From positions 31,935,001-31,999,000 of the forward strand of contig NC_092673.1 of assembly GCF_964355755.1 (NCBI RefSeq): DNA of 64,000 nucleotides, in the 5' to 3' direction. Below the pieces are notes generated by a model, which saw only the letters and a program-made list of their open reading frames with translations, did no database searches and was not told the DNA's origin. Made by a program: the position numbers and the translations under genes. Numbering within the stretch: the first letter of the stretch is position 1; every line of letters starts with the position of its first letter. Below are positions 52,246-63,990 of the stretch, in pieces. The stretch comes from Antedon mediterranea. Taxonomy: Eukaryota > Echinodermata > Crinoidea > Comatulida > Antedonidae.

Positions 52246-54180
52246 TGGAGCGCCAACTATGCATCAACTTCAGTTTGTTCTGCTGGTCTTTTCATTGGGT
52301 TATTCCATTCAAAAAATGTGGGTGCATTCTATTCTAACGTGATCGATCGAAATTGACCGACATAAAATGTACGGCGTATTATATTACTTTCTGTGATATA
52401 AGTATTATTTAGAATGCTGTGGTGTGGATATATATACGTTTATTATTATTATAACAATAATTTTAAACGGGCAATAAACTTGTACTTGTGTCTTGTACAT
52501 TTACTCTTGCAGGCCTAATGTGTTCTAATAAAAACAGAAATGACCATTAAATCAGTTAATAATACATTAAGTATTTTAAAACTCTGGTTATTTATATAGG
52601 CCTAATTGTATGTCTAATAATATTGTATATTATCAACAATACTTAAATAAGCCTATGCCTTCGTAAGAAAATAGGAGGAACAAAATAACATTACAGTATT
52701 TCGAAATTCCTTTTTTATAGCGATTTTTGGAAAAATTAATATTTAGTAAGGCTTGAATTATTTCAGGATTATACAGTTTCACATTAAAACCTACCAACAT
52801 TGGATTGCGAAAACTCTGAAAAGGCTACTACTGCTATTGTTTTAAAACAATGAGGGAGTGTCTTGAATTCCATCTTAGACAATGAAGGTGGTGTAGCATG
52901 GTTGTTTTTTATTAACATAACAATGAAATGTGTTACGTTTCGTGTCTTCAATTTGTTGAAGTGTTATTAACAGCAAAGTTAAATATAAAAATAATGGTGA
53001 ATTATTTTATGTTTTTAATAATTGGAGGGAAGCTAGCTTGCTTGTTGTATGTGATTAATGGAGATGTTGATATTAATGTTACATTTTATTATGTTATTTA
53101 TCCAATATTTACTATTTTTATAAATTGTCACGATTGTTGTAATTCAGTTTGTTAACTGCAAGAACAATTTAAATAAATAAACCTTGCTTATTATTGTTGT
53201 TGCGTCCGTTTTCACATTTCTTTTCTTACGTTATGTTAATATAATATGTTCTTTATTGGTTTTATATTTATTTTACTCTGTACAGTATTTGTAAAAATAA
53301 ATGTTAATAAATTGAGGTATACATTACAAATTATAACTTATAGAAGTGCATATCCTTAAATTAATCTAATGACAGTACTGTATATAACTTGCATTCCTTT
53401 CAGTCTTAAATATAATCGTTGGGGCACATTTTCCGACCGGTACAAAAATGAAAACATTTCATTTTCTTATGTCATTATTTATAATTCAATCTTTATATAA
53501 GAAAAAAGAGAGCATGATTTTATGTTCAATATCACAAAATACACATTAAATCTCATTTGATTTATAAATAACATTTTGTTGTACTTAGTTAATAATAAAA
53601 CGTCAGATATTTAAGGTAAGGTAAGTGATCTAAGTATAACATCGAAACTTTGCTGTATAATGTCTAATTTCATAACGTGATTCACTAGTTATTACAAAAG
53701 TTAGTAAAAAGACTTAAAAAAAAAAACAGTTGTTTGTTTGATTTCATCGTAGTGTTACATGAAAAAGGAAATTTTGTAAATATATAATTTTGTGTGTTTT
53801 CGCTTCCATCGTTATTCATTTTGGTTTGATTTATTACAGTTAGGCCTCTAAAGTTAAAGTTTAAAAGTATAGTCACATACAAAAAGCGCATGATGACACA
53901 AGCGCAGTCGGTTACTTGCAAGAAGTTTGGCTAAACAATGACCATTATTTATTAATAACGCTTTTAAGTTAGGCGTTTACCGTCACACAATACACACACA
54001 CAAAATTCGGTACATTATTTAAGGATTCTTTTTTTGTAATCGGTAAAACAATAACCGGAGCATGGAGGTCAATGACCGGAGTGCGCGCATCTTTATAAGA
54101 GAACCTCATTTTAGGGAATATTACTTATTTCTGAATTGCCATCTGAATTGTTAACTACACTTTTACTGATTATCTACGAA
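52246..54180. other. AT-rich interior with no supported gene
   Basis: Contains only short open frames without recognisable features (the longest, 52928-53155, is hydrophobic and low in complexity). No splice-supported exon was found. Confidence 0.5.
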
Positions 54181-54196
54181 CCATGAACGATTGTAT

Positions 54197-54883
54197 TTGA
54201 ATGTCGCGAACCCGTAACGGAACAGCAAGAAGGACCGTTTTGCGAAGAGTGTCAGAGATGGCAACATCGTCGGTGTGACTCAGGAGTGAAAAGAGGAGCA
54301 GCGTACAGGTTAGCCGTCGAAGAGGGTTTTATTGATTGGACATGTAGAGACTGTGCTCCAGAAAACAACGTCCAACCGGTGCCGCAACTAGAGATTTTTG
54401 CAGCCGACCTTGGCGACTTTTTGGAACCAATCGTTCATAGAAGAAGAGGTACTGAATCTTTACCCTGAACCACAACCAATACAAGAGATGCCTGCTGTTG
54501 ATGATGACATCGTTACTTATCGGCGATTAGCAGGAACAACAAAACGTGGGAATGTAAGTTCTTAAAATATTTATAATCTATTCTTTGTAAATTTTTTTTT
54601 TATTATCGCATTTTCTTGTGAAAACCAACTTAACCTTCTGTTGTTTCAGGACTCGCTTGTAGACAGTCATGGGTACCAATATACAGAGAAGATTGATAAA
54701 AGACGGGCAAATACAACATGGAGATGTTTTCTCAGAAACAAGAATGTGACGTGCAAAGCAACAGTGTTGGAGAAGAATGGAGTTGAAACATTGTGGGACG
54801 AGTACCGCGAGGGCCAACGTAGTGTACGTTCTCAAATGCTTGCCGCGAGTAAACTTATCACTCGCGATGCTCGCGTTGAATAG
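54197..54883 (+). pseudogene. PHD-like plus FLYWCH zinc-finger gene, broken
   Basis: A frame from ~54197 reads VFECREPVTEQQEGPFCEEC, then QRWQHRRCDSG and FIDWTCRDCAPE: spaced Cys/His residues with W before the last pair, as in PHD fingers. At about 54445 the frame shifts by one base and goes on as EVLNLYPEPQPIQEMPAVDD and TYRRLAGTTKRGN. A consensus donor GTAAGTTC (54555) and an acceptor TTTCAG (54643-54648) join it to an exon reading DSLVDSHGYQYTEKI, TWRCFLRNKNVTCKATV, which matches the FLYWCH zinc-finger pattern; it stops at 54883. Such domains accompany MULE-type transposases, but no transposase core follows. No start codon is visible for the first exon. Confidence 0.6.
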
Positions 54884-55365
54884 TGCTAATGTTATGTATG
54901 TTAGTTAAATTAGTTAACAAATTAGTAAAAATCGTATGTTAGTAATAAACATTAAATATAATTTTTAAATATTTGCAAAATACGTTAGTTAAGAACTTTT
55001 GTAAAATAACATGTTATTGCTAGAAATAAAGTCAATTTTAATGTATGTAAAGAAGTAAGATATTAGTAAAAATCGTATGTTAGTAATAAACATTAAAAAA
55101 GATATTGTTTCATTGTTACATTTTAAACTATTTGCAAACTATATTACTTATTAGTTAAGTAGTTTTGTAATATAACATGTTATTACTAGTAATAAAGTCA
55201 ATTTTAATGCATGCTAGTGGTTAGGCCTATATATGAAAAAAACAATTATAAATATAAATGTTATATTATATGTTTATTTATAAAATATGGTAGTTAAGTT
55301 AATTCGTTTGTAAATTCTCAAACTTATAACATGTCTAAATAAAAATACAGGAATTGATAATAAAT
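54884..55365. repeat. Tandem-like AT-rich 3' region of the zinc-finger gene
   Basis: Two diverged ~120-bp units share TTAGTAAAAATCGTATGTTAG and TAATAAAGTCAATTTTAATG (about 54925-55045 and 55070-55210). They contain several AATAAA signals. No coding content. Confidence 0.5.
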
Positions 55366-56399
55366 GTGTTAAGATTGTATATAATAAAATAATTTTCATT
55401 TTTCTCTATCTGTGATGAATCTAACTGTATCTGAAAAGAAATCGTAATATTCTATACAATAATACAAATGTAGAGAAAAATCGGTAAAGCAATGCACCCC
55501 TATTTTTTTAATGGAATAAGCGACGGAGATCGCTAATCTAAACAATGCATTTAATATAAACAATGCAAGCAAGCCTGGCGTTCCATACTAAATACATGCG
55601 GCCGAACTCGTTGGCGCCCGAACACGACGGTATTCTGCCAGGCTGGGGCCAGCTACATGTGTGCGCTGATTTCTGTGACTCGTCAGCCCTGGGGCTACTG
55701 TCTAAATCATAGTATTTGAGGGCCCCTTTATTGTCCGCATTTGCTTGTTGTTTATGGTCACCATTGTACAAACAAAGTTTAATAAAAAATATAGGCCTAA
55801 ATAGGCCATTTGGAATAAAAATAAAACCCTCGTCTGCAGCGCACACACATCCACGCAGCCTGGCGCCGCCGATAGGAATTCTACATATATAATACAACAG
55901 ACACGATATGAAAAAAAATCCCAAGTCCTTATACAATGACGTCACACACGTACCAGCACCCCATTGGCTGAATATGACGTAATGCAATGTTACCGTACCT
56001 TTAGTAAACAGAAGTTAGAATACGGTACCGTATCTTTAGCCACGGCGGTATTAATTATTAATATTGCATTCAATTCAATGCTACAGTTACAGTATGTGCG
56101 ATGTCCTTCTTGTGCGTCCGTCGCCTTGCAAATAGCGCAATGTGTTTGTTCGTAAAACCATATCACATATTAACTCCATTGGCGAACGCGCGTAAGCTTG
56201 TTCATAGATAAAGTCATGTTTTTTGATAACATAACGATTAAAATCGAAGATGCAGATGACACTACAGCAGCATTTGAAGCCTTCTTTGACGATGAAGATG
56301 ATTCAGTTTCAGTCATGGGCATAGCTTTCTCAAGTAACAATAATTGGCTGTACAGCCATTTAACCAAGCCAGTGAGAGAATGATCTGTGTCGTTGTCCC

Positions 56400-56535
56400 T
56401 AACTAACGCTTTTATAGTAAGCTATTCTGTGTTCTTCTGGTAACTTCTGTTTTATTTGGCTCAGCATGATTTTGCTGTTCAATTCTCCAGATAAACCAAT
56501 GGAAGTTCCTGGAGATGATATTTGAACATAAAGCA
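56400..56535 (-). other. Possible short coding remnant
   Basis: The minus strand is open from about 56535: PGTSIGLSGELNSKIMLSQI then KQKLPEEHRIAYYKSVS before a stop. The composition looks protein-like and could come from a retroelement Gag, but I cannot assign it. No splice sites were confirmed. Confidence 0.2.
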
Positions 56536-56918
56536 TGCAATTTGAATTTTATTTATATCGTATATTTAACATTTTTAAACTTTGTAATAGTGGTTTGGAG
56601 GCTGTTAATATTATAATCATACAGCATTTATTTTCACATGCTATTAATGATGCATTTATTGGTGGTTAATTGTCATGTCAACAATCAAGGTTCAAATCCT
56701 AGTTATTTTATAGTGTAAGAATTTTTTCCTATCCATAGATTTCAGATGTGTCTAGTTTTAATGCCAAGATACAGAGCCACAAAAACAATCCTATTGTCTT
56801 GGAGGTCAAATAGGAGGTCAAATAGACCTAGATATCAAAAACCTTAATCATGTGATGCTGTTGGCATTCAGTATGTACTGTATGATATGATTGCCTACGT
56901 TTTTGAGTAATAACGCAC

Positions 56919-57006
56919 CTTCCCTTCTGGAAATACATCGTCAATTGATACAAAGTATGCTGGGATACGATGACCCCACCATAGTTGTCGAGATAAACAC
57001 CAATCT
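56919..57006 (-). CDS. VARS1: Valyl-tRNA synthetase exon (catalytic core re-entry)
   Basis: 88 bases encoding [19 protein letters not shown] and then FPEGK, the strongly conserved segment after the editing insertion in class I valyl-tRNA synthetase. The acceptor TTTTAACAG and donor AAG|GTGCGT are present, and the phase matches the exon at 57287. The next exon should follow to the left but is not found before the composite element. Confidence 0.9.
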
Positions 57007-57286
57007 CTGTTAAAATTTACGAAATTGTTAAAATTTACGAAAATTGGTAAAATGATAAAAGTTTTGTGATATTAATAATGATAACAATGATGTAAGCAAC
57101 AAATCCTTGAAATCTCCCTGATTGATGATTGTGATAAATGTTGACAATGATGCTGGGTGATGATATAATGACATTGATTATGATGATAATGATCTGTTGA
57201 TGAAAAACAAACAATATGTCAAAGTGCTTTGACTGTATTCTGGAGATTCAGAGACTTGACTAAGATGGATCATCTTAGAAACTCAC

Positions 57287-57445
57287 CTGCTGTTCTTTAA
57301 CCACTGGTTCCATGTTTTTATATGCATGTCAGGGATAATCTCCAAATCTCCATCTTCAACTGCTTTCACGGCAGCAACGGCCATTTCAGTGCAGTTTACA
57401 AACCATTGAGATTTTATCAGTGGTTCTACAATGTCCTTTGAACGA
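57287..57445 (-). CDS. VARS1: Valyl-tRNA synthetase exon (end of editing domain)
   Basis: 159 bases encoding [20 protein letters not shown] then [20 protein letters not shown]. This links the CP1 editing domain back to the Rossmann core. Splice sites ATTTTAG and CAG|GTGAGT; the phases agree with the exons on both sides. Confidence 0.9.
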
Positions 57446-57826
57446 CTAAAATATTGAAATGTTAATAAGTTAATTATATGTGTATTATATACCTTATACA
57501 ATTATTAGGAAGTGATCTGGTATAACATCAAAACAATAACATTCCAGCTTCATAGTTATAATGTAGGAAACCATAGAGGTATTATATTGGAAAAAAGAAG
57601 TGGTTAAAAAAGGTATGAACAGTATCATCAAGTTGCTTGATGAGGGTATGCTTAGTCCTAAAAATGTTTAACTTACTAAGCTTACAAAAAGCTTTCACAT
57701 TAAACAATCACTGCTTTGTAATTCTACCGTTTGTGAAAAAGTTTTTTTTTTTTAATTCTGATACATACAACATTAATTATTTGTATGTTATAACATCATA
57801 GCAGTAGTAGTATTCTCTAGGCTTAC

Positions 57827-57930
57827 CTGCATACTGGGACCACCATTGAGTTATATTTACTGCCTCTGTACAAGTTTCTCTCCTTGAGGGCTTCCAAAAC
57901 TGCTACCCTAGCATGAAATCTTTTCATTCC
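57827..57930 (-). CDS. VARS1: Valyl-tRNA synthetase exon (editing domain)
   Basis: 104 bases encoding [20 protein letters not shown] then [12 protein letters not shown]. Donor GTAAGC; acceptor GGTTAG. The sequence resembles the eukaryotic cytosolic enzyme. Confidence 0.9.
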
Positions 57931-58221
57931 CTAACCCCAACAAAAAGTAATAAACGACTGTTTAAATTTATACAGTACCATAATGGATGGTAAAGTTAGT
58001 TAGAGTACTGTACAGAAATTGTGGCTAGAAACGGCCACTTTCCGCAGACAAGCGGTAACGGTAACAAAAATATAAAATCTATGTTATTCCTTATGACCAT
58101 TTACACAAAACGCGGAGCAGACAGGCAGTTTCCCCTCAAGATAGATAGATTTTCCACATACCGTTACCGCTCATCGGTGTAAATTGGCCTTTATAAAGGT
58201 TAGCAAAATATTATTATGTAC

Positions 58222-58346
58222 CTGAAATTGAGAAGCAGTGTCAGCAATGTTGCCATCTTCATTGATGACTGTTATTGTTGGAAGGTTGTGTTTCTGCCCA
58301 ATTTCATAATCATTGTAGTCATGACCAGGTGTTATCTTAACAGCAC
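58222..58346 (-). CDS. VARS1: Valyl-tRNA synthetase exon (editing site motif)
   Basis: 125 bases encoding GAVKITPGHDYNDYEIGQKH, which holds the conserved GAVKITPxHDxNDY motif of the CP1 hydrolytic editing site that removes mischarged Thr. Acceptor TTTACAG; donor GTACAT. Earlier exons (HIGH-type motif, start of the editing domain) are not seen to the right, where a SINE and other repeats lie. Confidence 0.92.
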
Positions 58347-58756
58347 CTGTAAACAAATGAGTTCTATGAAACAGCTCAGTTTGCACTTGAGGTATGTTGA
58401 GCAGCTAAGTTTTCATAGATTATACTGCGAGTTGAAATACACAACAATTCACAGTTAAAAGTAAGAAATCTATCAACTGTATGGCTAAACTTGAAGTAAT
58501 AGTTTGCAATTGGCTTTTTGCTATAAATTTAAAGATTAACAAACCTTTGTTCGATCTGCTAGTTATTAGCTTAGTGTACAGTAGTGTAACATAGCATAAG
58601 ATAAAAACATCATTCCATCAATAAGTTACTGTTTTTACATACTTTAGATCCTTATTAAAAGGACATCTGGTACCACAAAGTATTAAAAAAAATATATTTA
58701 GCTTTGTTCATTTCAGAGAGAAGTGTCCAACTACTAGGTTGTGCTGTATACAGTGG

Positions 58757-58985
58757 AGTGGATAACCGAGTGGTTAGAACACTTGACTGTCATACACATA
58801 GACCCGGGTTCAATTCCCGACAACTCCCAGTCCACTCAGCTGTAAATGAGTACCTAGTTGAAAAAACTAGGGAGAAAAAAGCCGGCGTGGAAAGGAACTG
58901 GCCACCCTACCACATAATGCCGAGGCTTAGTACAATGAGCTCCTAACAGCTCATTCCCCTATGTTCAGAATGAACACGGGACTCA
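58757..58985 (+). mobile_element. tRNA-derived SINE, well preserved (family 1)
   Basis: The head carries an A box (GGATAACCGAGTGGTTAGAA) and a B box (GGGTTCAATTCCC). The body includes CAGCTGTAAATGAGTACCTA, GAAAGGAACTGGCCACCCTA and GCTCCTAACAGCTCATTCCC, and it ends with three CTCACCT repeats. The head folds like a Ser/Leu-type tRNA fragment. The degraded copy at 3185-3408 confirms the family. Confidence 0.82.
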
Positions 58986-59117
58986 CCTCACCTCACCTCA
59001 CTGTATACAGTAAGTATATTTTGCTAGTGGAAACCACATTTTAGTGTCAGTTAATGTGAAGTAAAAATAATAATACAAGTGCAAATTAAATACAGATCAG
59101 GATATTTTCTCTAGATG

Positions 59118-59255
59118 GAAACCCAAACTTTATGTGACAAAAAATGTGATGTGCCCATATATGGACATGATGTCATATCACTACCATATTTGGATATCAC
59201 TACCATATTTGGGCACATCACACTTTTTTGTCAAAATATTGTAGACAGAGCTTTA
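59118..59255. mobile_element. TTAA MITE, copy 2 (left end eroded)
   Basis: The same interior as the 39852 copy (GTGATGTGCCCATATATGGA with its complement) and the right end TGTAGACAGAGC. The left terminal repeat has been lost, leaving AACTTTATGTGAC. Confidence 0.7.
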
Positions 59256-59358
59256 GACAGACAGTCCTAACTACATAAAAAGGGTAAACACCAATGTAAA
59301 CATTAAACTTTACTTGTTGAGTTTTTCTTCCCAATTATCATCAGTAATTGGTTCTCAC

Positions 59359-60555
59359 AAACTTGACATGGCGTTCACATTCATTCATTACTGTTCTTGC
59401 TTTCACAACATCATAAGCTACTGGGTTTGGTGCAACAAGCTTCACCACATCTATGTTGCTCTCATTTTCTCTAGAAACAAGAAATCGTTAATCATTAAAA
59501 TATGTAAATAAGATTATTATTTAATTATTAAAGCCCCCTTCCCTACGTTTTTTAGATCTAATTTAAGATCACAAACTATATTTAATGTAAAAATAATACT
59601 ATATGGTCCTATTGCGATAACTTTTTTCGTATTTAAACGGTTAAAAATGTGAAAAATAAGTCGATTCTAATAATTATAGCGGCCCGCTATAAATCCCAAA
59701 ATGCATTGCGCACGGATTGATATTTTTGTTTTTCACCTGTAATTTGCCCACTTTTCGATCGATCGTGAGGCCAAAACAAATGGAAGACTCTTAACTTTTC
59801 AGCGAAAATACCGGGTTTTCCCCAATTTGTATCAACGGAGTCTGGCAAAAATAGAAAGACAATTAATGCAGCAACTATACAACGTCAGGCTAGGTATATA
59901 GCTACAGTAGCGTATGATGTTCGTACGTTACCAATGTTTACCAGCTAGGCCTACAAAACTAAGCCTAGCTAGGCTAGGCCTAAGACCGTCCACGAGAGGT
60001 CGATCGCCGCGAGCTACTTAGGTAGTGCATAGTTTCTCACTTTTTATCATGATTTACCATAAAACGTACATTTAAGACAAGGAATGACATGGTTTAATGT
60101 TTTTAAAGTGATATATATGTATTATTTTCCAAAAAAACGTCCAAAATTGCAGGGAAGGGGTCTTTAAGATTATAAATGAAATTATAAAATTTGCCAAAAA
60201 GAAAGAAAGATAGGCCTAGACCGATATACTTGGATTTTCAGTTTCTCATTTATATATTAAATGAATCTATTGTCTTGTGCAAGTACGGTAGACAGCGTAA
60301 ACATTTTTATTCAATAATATGCTAACCACAGTACACTCACATGATTGTCCTGTCTGTCCGTAAGCGTAAGGTACGAGGAACGAACAAACACTTTGCTGGT
60401 TTAGCATGACTAGCATCAGGGTGTGTACTCCATGGCCTAGCATATCCATGATCAAGCATGACAATGTCAAGCTCCCTTTCACCGGCTGATAGTTGATATA
60501 AGAATGGTGATGCCACACTAGGGCGATGTTGTATAGGCGATCCTAATGATGACAT
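59359..60555 (-). CDS. Two in-phase exons of an unrecognised gene
   Basis: Exon 60341-60555 starts at a Met with MSSLGSPIQHRPSVASPFLY and includes LDIVMLDHGYARPWSTHPDA and KCLFVPRTLRLRTDRT; its donor is AT|GTGAGT. Exon 59359-59470 follows an acceptor TTTCTAG in the matching phase and reads ENESNIDVVKLVAPNPVAYD then ARTVMNECERHVKF, with a donor GTGAGA. The joined frame is open for about 109 residues, and both exons look protein-like. I do not recognise the family. No signal peptide or membrane helix is visible. The next exon would lie to the left but was not found. Confidence 0.6.
59480..60335. other. Intron of the unrecognised gene
   Basis: Gene-free sequence with a GGCCTAGCTAGG-type run at ~59945-59985 and no recognised element. 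Confidence 0.4.
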
Positions 60556-60939
60556 ATTGGACGAGTCTAACTACAGTCCACACTAATGCACTATACTACT
60601 GGATTTCTGACTGAAACGAAGATATATAATATAAATAATAATATTAACACATCCATAGTTAGGCCTATTTAATTTAGCATTTTCATCATTTCTAAATACT
60701 ACTAAAAAACAGGCATATTATGCTTATTATAATTTAGTTTTGTTGATGGTACAGAATCAAATGTAGGCCTACTGTATTTCATTTCTTTTGTTGCTATGGA
60801 AAGTTTCTCTGAAATAAAATTTGAATTGAATTATTATTGTATTATTTATTTTTTCGAACGTCTGATTCACTCTCAGTTAATACTATAGGCCTAATAAAGG
60901 AATAGATATATTTCGGACTGTCTGATCAGGTACCCCCGT

Positions 60940-63900
60940 GACAGATTGCAACCCCTAACTTAACTATATACGATATACCATCGGACTGTCTAGAATATTA
61001 GTCCAGTCCCTAAGGGGAGAAAAAGAGGTGGGATGTTACCACACTGGATACAAATTTTTCAGTATAGCAGTTTGGTAGAGTATAGTGTGGAGATGCCAAA
61101 ACAAAGTTACTGGAAATCTGATTTGACCTCTGTGACCTCTGACCTCAATTTTTATATTTTTCTATTATATAACTAAAAATCGCCATATCTTGACAACGCA
61201 TGGACATTTTACATTTATTTTTTTTTCAAAATGCTTGGAAGATATATATTTATATTCGCTATAATGAAAAAAATTGTACAAAAATGGCCGCAAAGGCTTT
61301 ATTTTTCAGTTTGACCTTTGACCTTGATTGCCTAATATCTCAATAACACGCAATCTCAGAGATTTGAGAATGGGCTCAAAATGTTAAGAAAATAAATCTA
61401 ATATTTAGTCTAATAGAAACTTTTTTCAAAAAATTACCATAAATTAAGCTTTTTTGACCCTTGACCTCTAATGTTTGAATATGTCAATATCTCGGTAACT
61501 ATTTTTCCTAAAAAGTTCAGTTTGGTGTCAAATTGTTTAGAATATACACATTTATATTTGCTCTAACAAAATATTTTGTCAGAATTCAATTGGAAATGTC
61601 ATTTTGAGCTATGACCCATCGTTTTGCATATATTTAGCAATTAATAATCTATAAAAAGAGATCGAGAGAGGGGAGGGGGTTGGGGTGGATGGAGAGACAC
61701 ATATTTTTGTTACATGTTACACAAATGTTAAACTCTGTCTACACTATAACATTTTTATGCGACAAAAAAATGTGATGTGCCCATATATGGACACGATGAA
61801 TGACATATCACTACCATATTTGGGCACATCACACCTTTTTTGTTAAACTAGTTTATAGTGTAGACAAACATGTAAAAAATATGTGTCTCTCCATCACCCC
61901 AACCACCTCCCCTCTCTCGCTTTTCCAATGCTACTGCATGCATCTATACACATCCAAATGGCCGGAATTGTACTGGAAAGTTTTTAGCTACATTTGAAAA
62001 TAAGTCCCAGAGGATGGGTGTATTGTAATGTTATCAGAATTATGGCAATTGTTTGTAATGGGAAAGTTTTAAAACTACATTTGAAATATTTGCTAATAAT
62101 ATCACATGCTATTAAAGATATACTTATTTTCCCCCTGACAAAAGTAATTTTGACAAATATTTTTGTTGAATATGCAATTTTAATGTCACACATAATAGTT
62201 TCACCAAAAATTGGATTGAAAAAACATGATATAGTGCATACCCAAAAAAACTGTAATTCAAAGCAAAAAATAGGCTGGAAGTCAATGTGATTTTGGTTAA
62301 ATTAACTGTTTATTTTGTCTTTAAAGTGATATTTACTCTATATTTTAGATTAGCTCTTTGATTAAACACCTCTTCCAATGCAGTGAAGATCTTAAGTGTT
62401 GCCTTGTCTTACTAATCTTTCTTAACTTCTCTTTGAACGATCGTAATCAATATTTGTTGAGGTATAATATTTCCCTCTAATATATGGTAATGCCTGTTTT
62501 ATTGAGTCAAATGCTTTCTGATAATCTCTAAATCAAAGATTTGGTGATATTCATTTCCTTTTTATTTTAGTTGATTGACAAACTGTATAAGATGGTCCTA
62601 CTGTATAAAGCCTTATATATTGGTTTATTTACTTATAGTCGGTCTCTGATTTTGGTTTTTGATTACTTTTGTAAATTATTTGTGTACATGTTAAAATGTT
62701 CGTTTGGTCGGTAATGGTTGATGTCAGTTTTGTCATGTTTTTGTGGATTAAAGTATAATTATTATTGCTTCTCTTAATTTCTTCTGGTTTCAAAGATTTT
62801 GTTGTATAGTGTTATGAGCTGGATGTGTTATTGCCTCATCAAGCCAAGATGGTAATTTTGACTGCTCACTGGTTTGTTTTCCTTTTATATTCCACTGCAG
62901 TATGTTCTTGAAAAGAAATCAGCCTTGTAATTAATTTGTCTTTGATCCTTTTCAGATTTCTAATATTTTAAACATATGTTTTTCTTTTCTTCGCTTTTTC
63001 CTCACTGTTTCAAACATTTTATTTTTTCAGCATACTTCAAGCAATTAATTGATAATTAGGTCATATGTTTTATGAGTATCAAATCGTATTGGTTAATTCT
63101 TCTTTTCTTTCTTTAAGATCCTGATTTTCTTTCTTTTTTTAAAATGTTATTTAACTTTTAAGTTTATCTAATTTTTTGTTGATATTAAGTGTTGCTCTTA
63201 CGGTGTAGGCCTACCATGCGATGGAATTATATATTGAAATTAAATTAAACATTAAGCTTTAAGAAAATTGTAAAAGGCTAAATATGATATTGAATGTAGT
63301 TCTGGTCCATTAAATCTATATTTTAGGTATATTATTATAAGTATGACACACGCACGCTTAACAGTATATCCTGGTCATACCTCAAACTGGCATTTCCAGT
63401 AAAAATATGATAACATCTTCTATTAGAGCTAATATAAATGTTTACATTTTGAACATTTTGACACCAAGTTGAACTTTTTATGACATTTGGTTACAGAGAT
63501 ACAGACATATTTAAACATTAAAGGTCAAAGGTCAGTAAATGACATTTCCTGTGGATTTGGAAGAACATGTTTAATTAGAGTATATATAAATATGTATGCT
63601 CTTAACAATTTGAAACAAATTTCAAGAAATTTTGATCAGTAGTTATTGAGATATAGTAAGCCGAGGTCAAAGGTCAAAACATTGAGAAATTACATTTCCG
63701 GTCGTTTTTTTGGAAAAAGTTCTATTAGAGCGAATATAAATATGTACCCTCTGATCTATTTGACACCAATATCATTTCAATTGTCAAACCCGTTGCGGAG
63801 ATATGGCTGTTTAAGATAGAAATATAAAAATTGAGGTCGGAGGTCACAGAGGTCAAATCAGATTTCCAGTAACTTTGTTTTGGTATCTCCATATCATGTT

Positions 63901-63990
63901 CTATCAACATGCCAAAGGGCACACTTGTATCCACTATGGTAACATCATTTCCCCTTAGGGACTGGACTATATAGGTAGCGCCTACCCACC
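60940..63990. mobile_element. Foldback element reaching the window end
   Basis: The left arm (60990-61640) opens near AGTCCAGTCCCTAAGGGGA and continues with AAAACAAAGTTACTGGAAAT and GACCTCTGTGACCTCTGACCT. The right arm (63330-63965) has the complements, ending CCCCTTAGGGACTGGACTAT. Both arms contain several TTTGACCTTTGACC and ATTAGAGCNAATATAAAT motifs, linking it to the 29 kb foldback family. The interior (61930-63320) is AT-rich without a supported ORF. The true right end may lie beyond the window. Confidence 0.7.
61665..61922. mobile_element. TTAA MITE, copy 3, with extended inverted flanks
   Basis: The MITE proper is 61729-61868 (TTAA|ACTCTGTCTACACTATAA ... TATAGTGTAGAC). Unlike the other copies it is embedded in a longer palindrome: GGATGGAGAGACACATATTT on the left (61688) and AAATATGTGTCTCTCCATC on the right (61877). 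Confidence 0.7.

Larger units (their letters stand above)
49242..56246. mobile_element. 7 kb composite inverted-repeat element
   Basis: The left arm starts TTCGATTTTAATTGTTATG and the right arm ends with its complement at about 56228-56246. The match runs through TGATAACATAACGATTAAAA, ACCATATCACATATTAACTCC and GCATTCAATTCAATG (49242-49470 against 56055-56246). It then continues as 51450-51620 against 55900-56060 (ACGGTACCGTATTCTAACTT, TACGTGTGTGACGTCAT). So the left arm is split by a ~2 kb insertion (49470-51450). The interior holds a PHD/FLYWCH gene and a 250-bp direct repeat. Host target duplication is not resolved. Confidence 0.7.

Noticed and set aside
54578-54835. Minus-strand 85-aa ORF
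   Set aside because: Antisense to the FLYWCH exon, which has splice signals and a domain match on the plus strand.
58757-58985. tRNA gene followed by a short gene (80-codon frame at 58704)
   Set aside because: The head is the 5' part of a SINE that has a second copy at 3185-3408; the frame is incidental.
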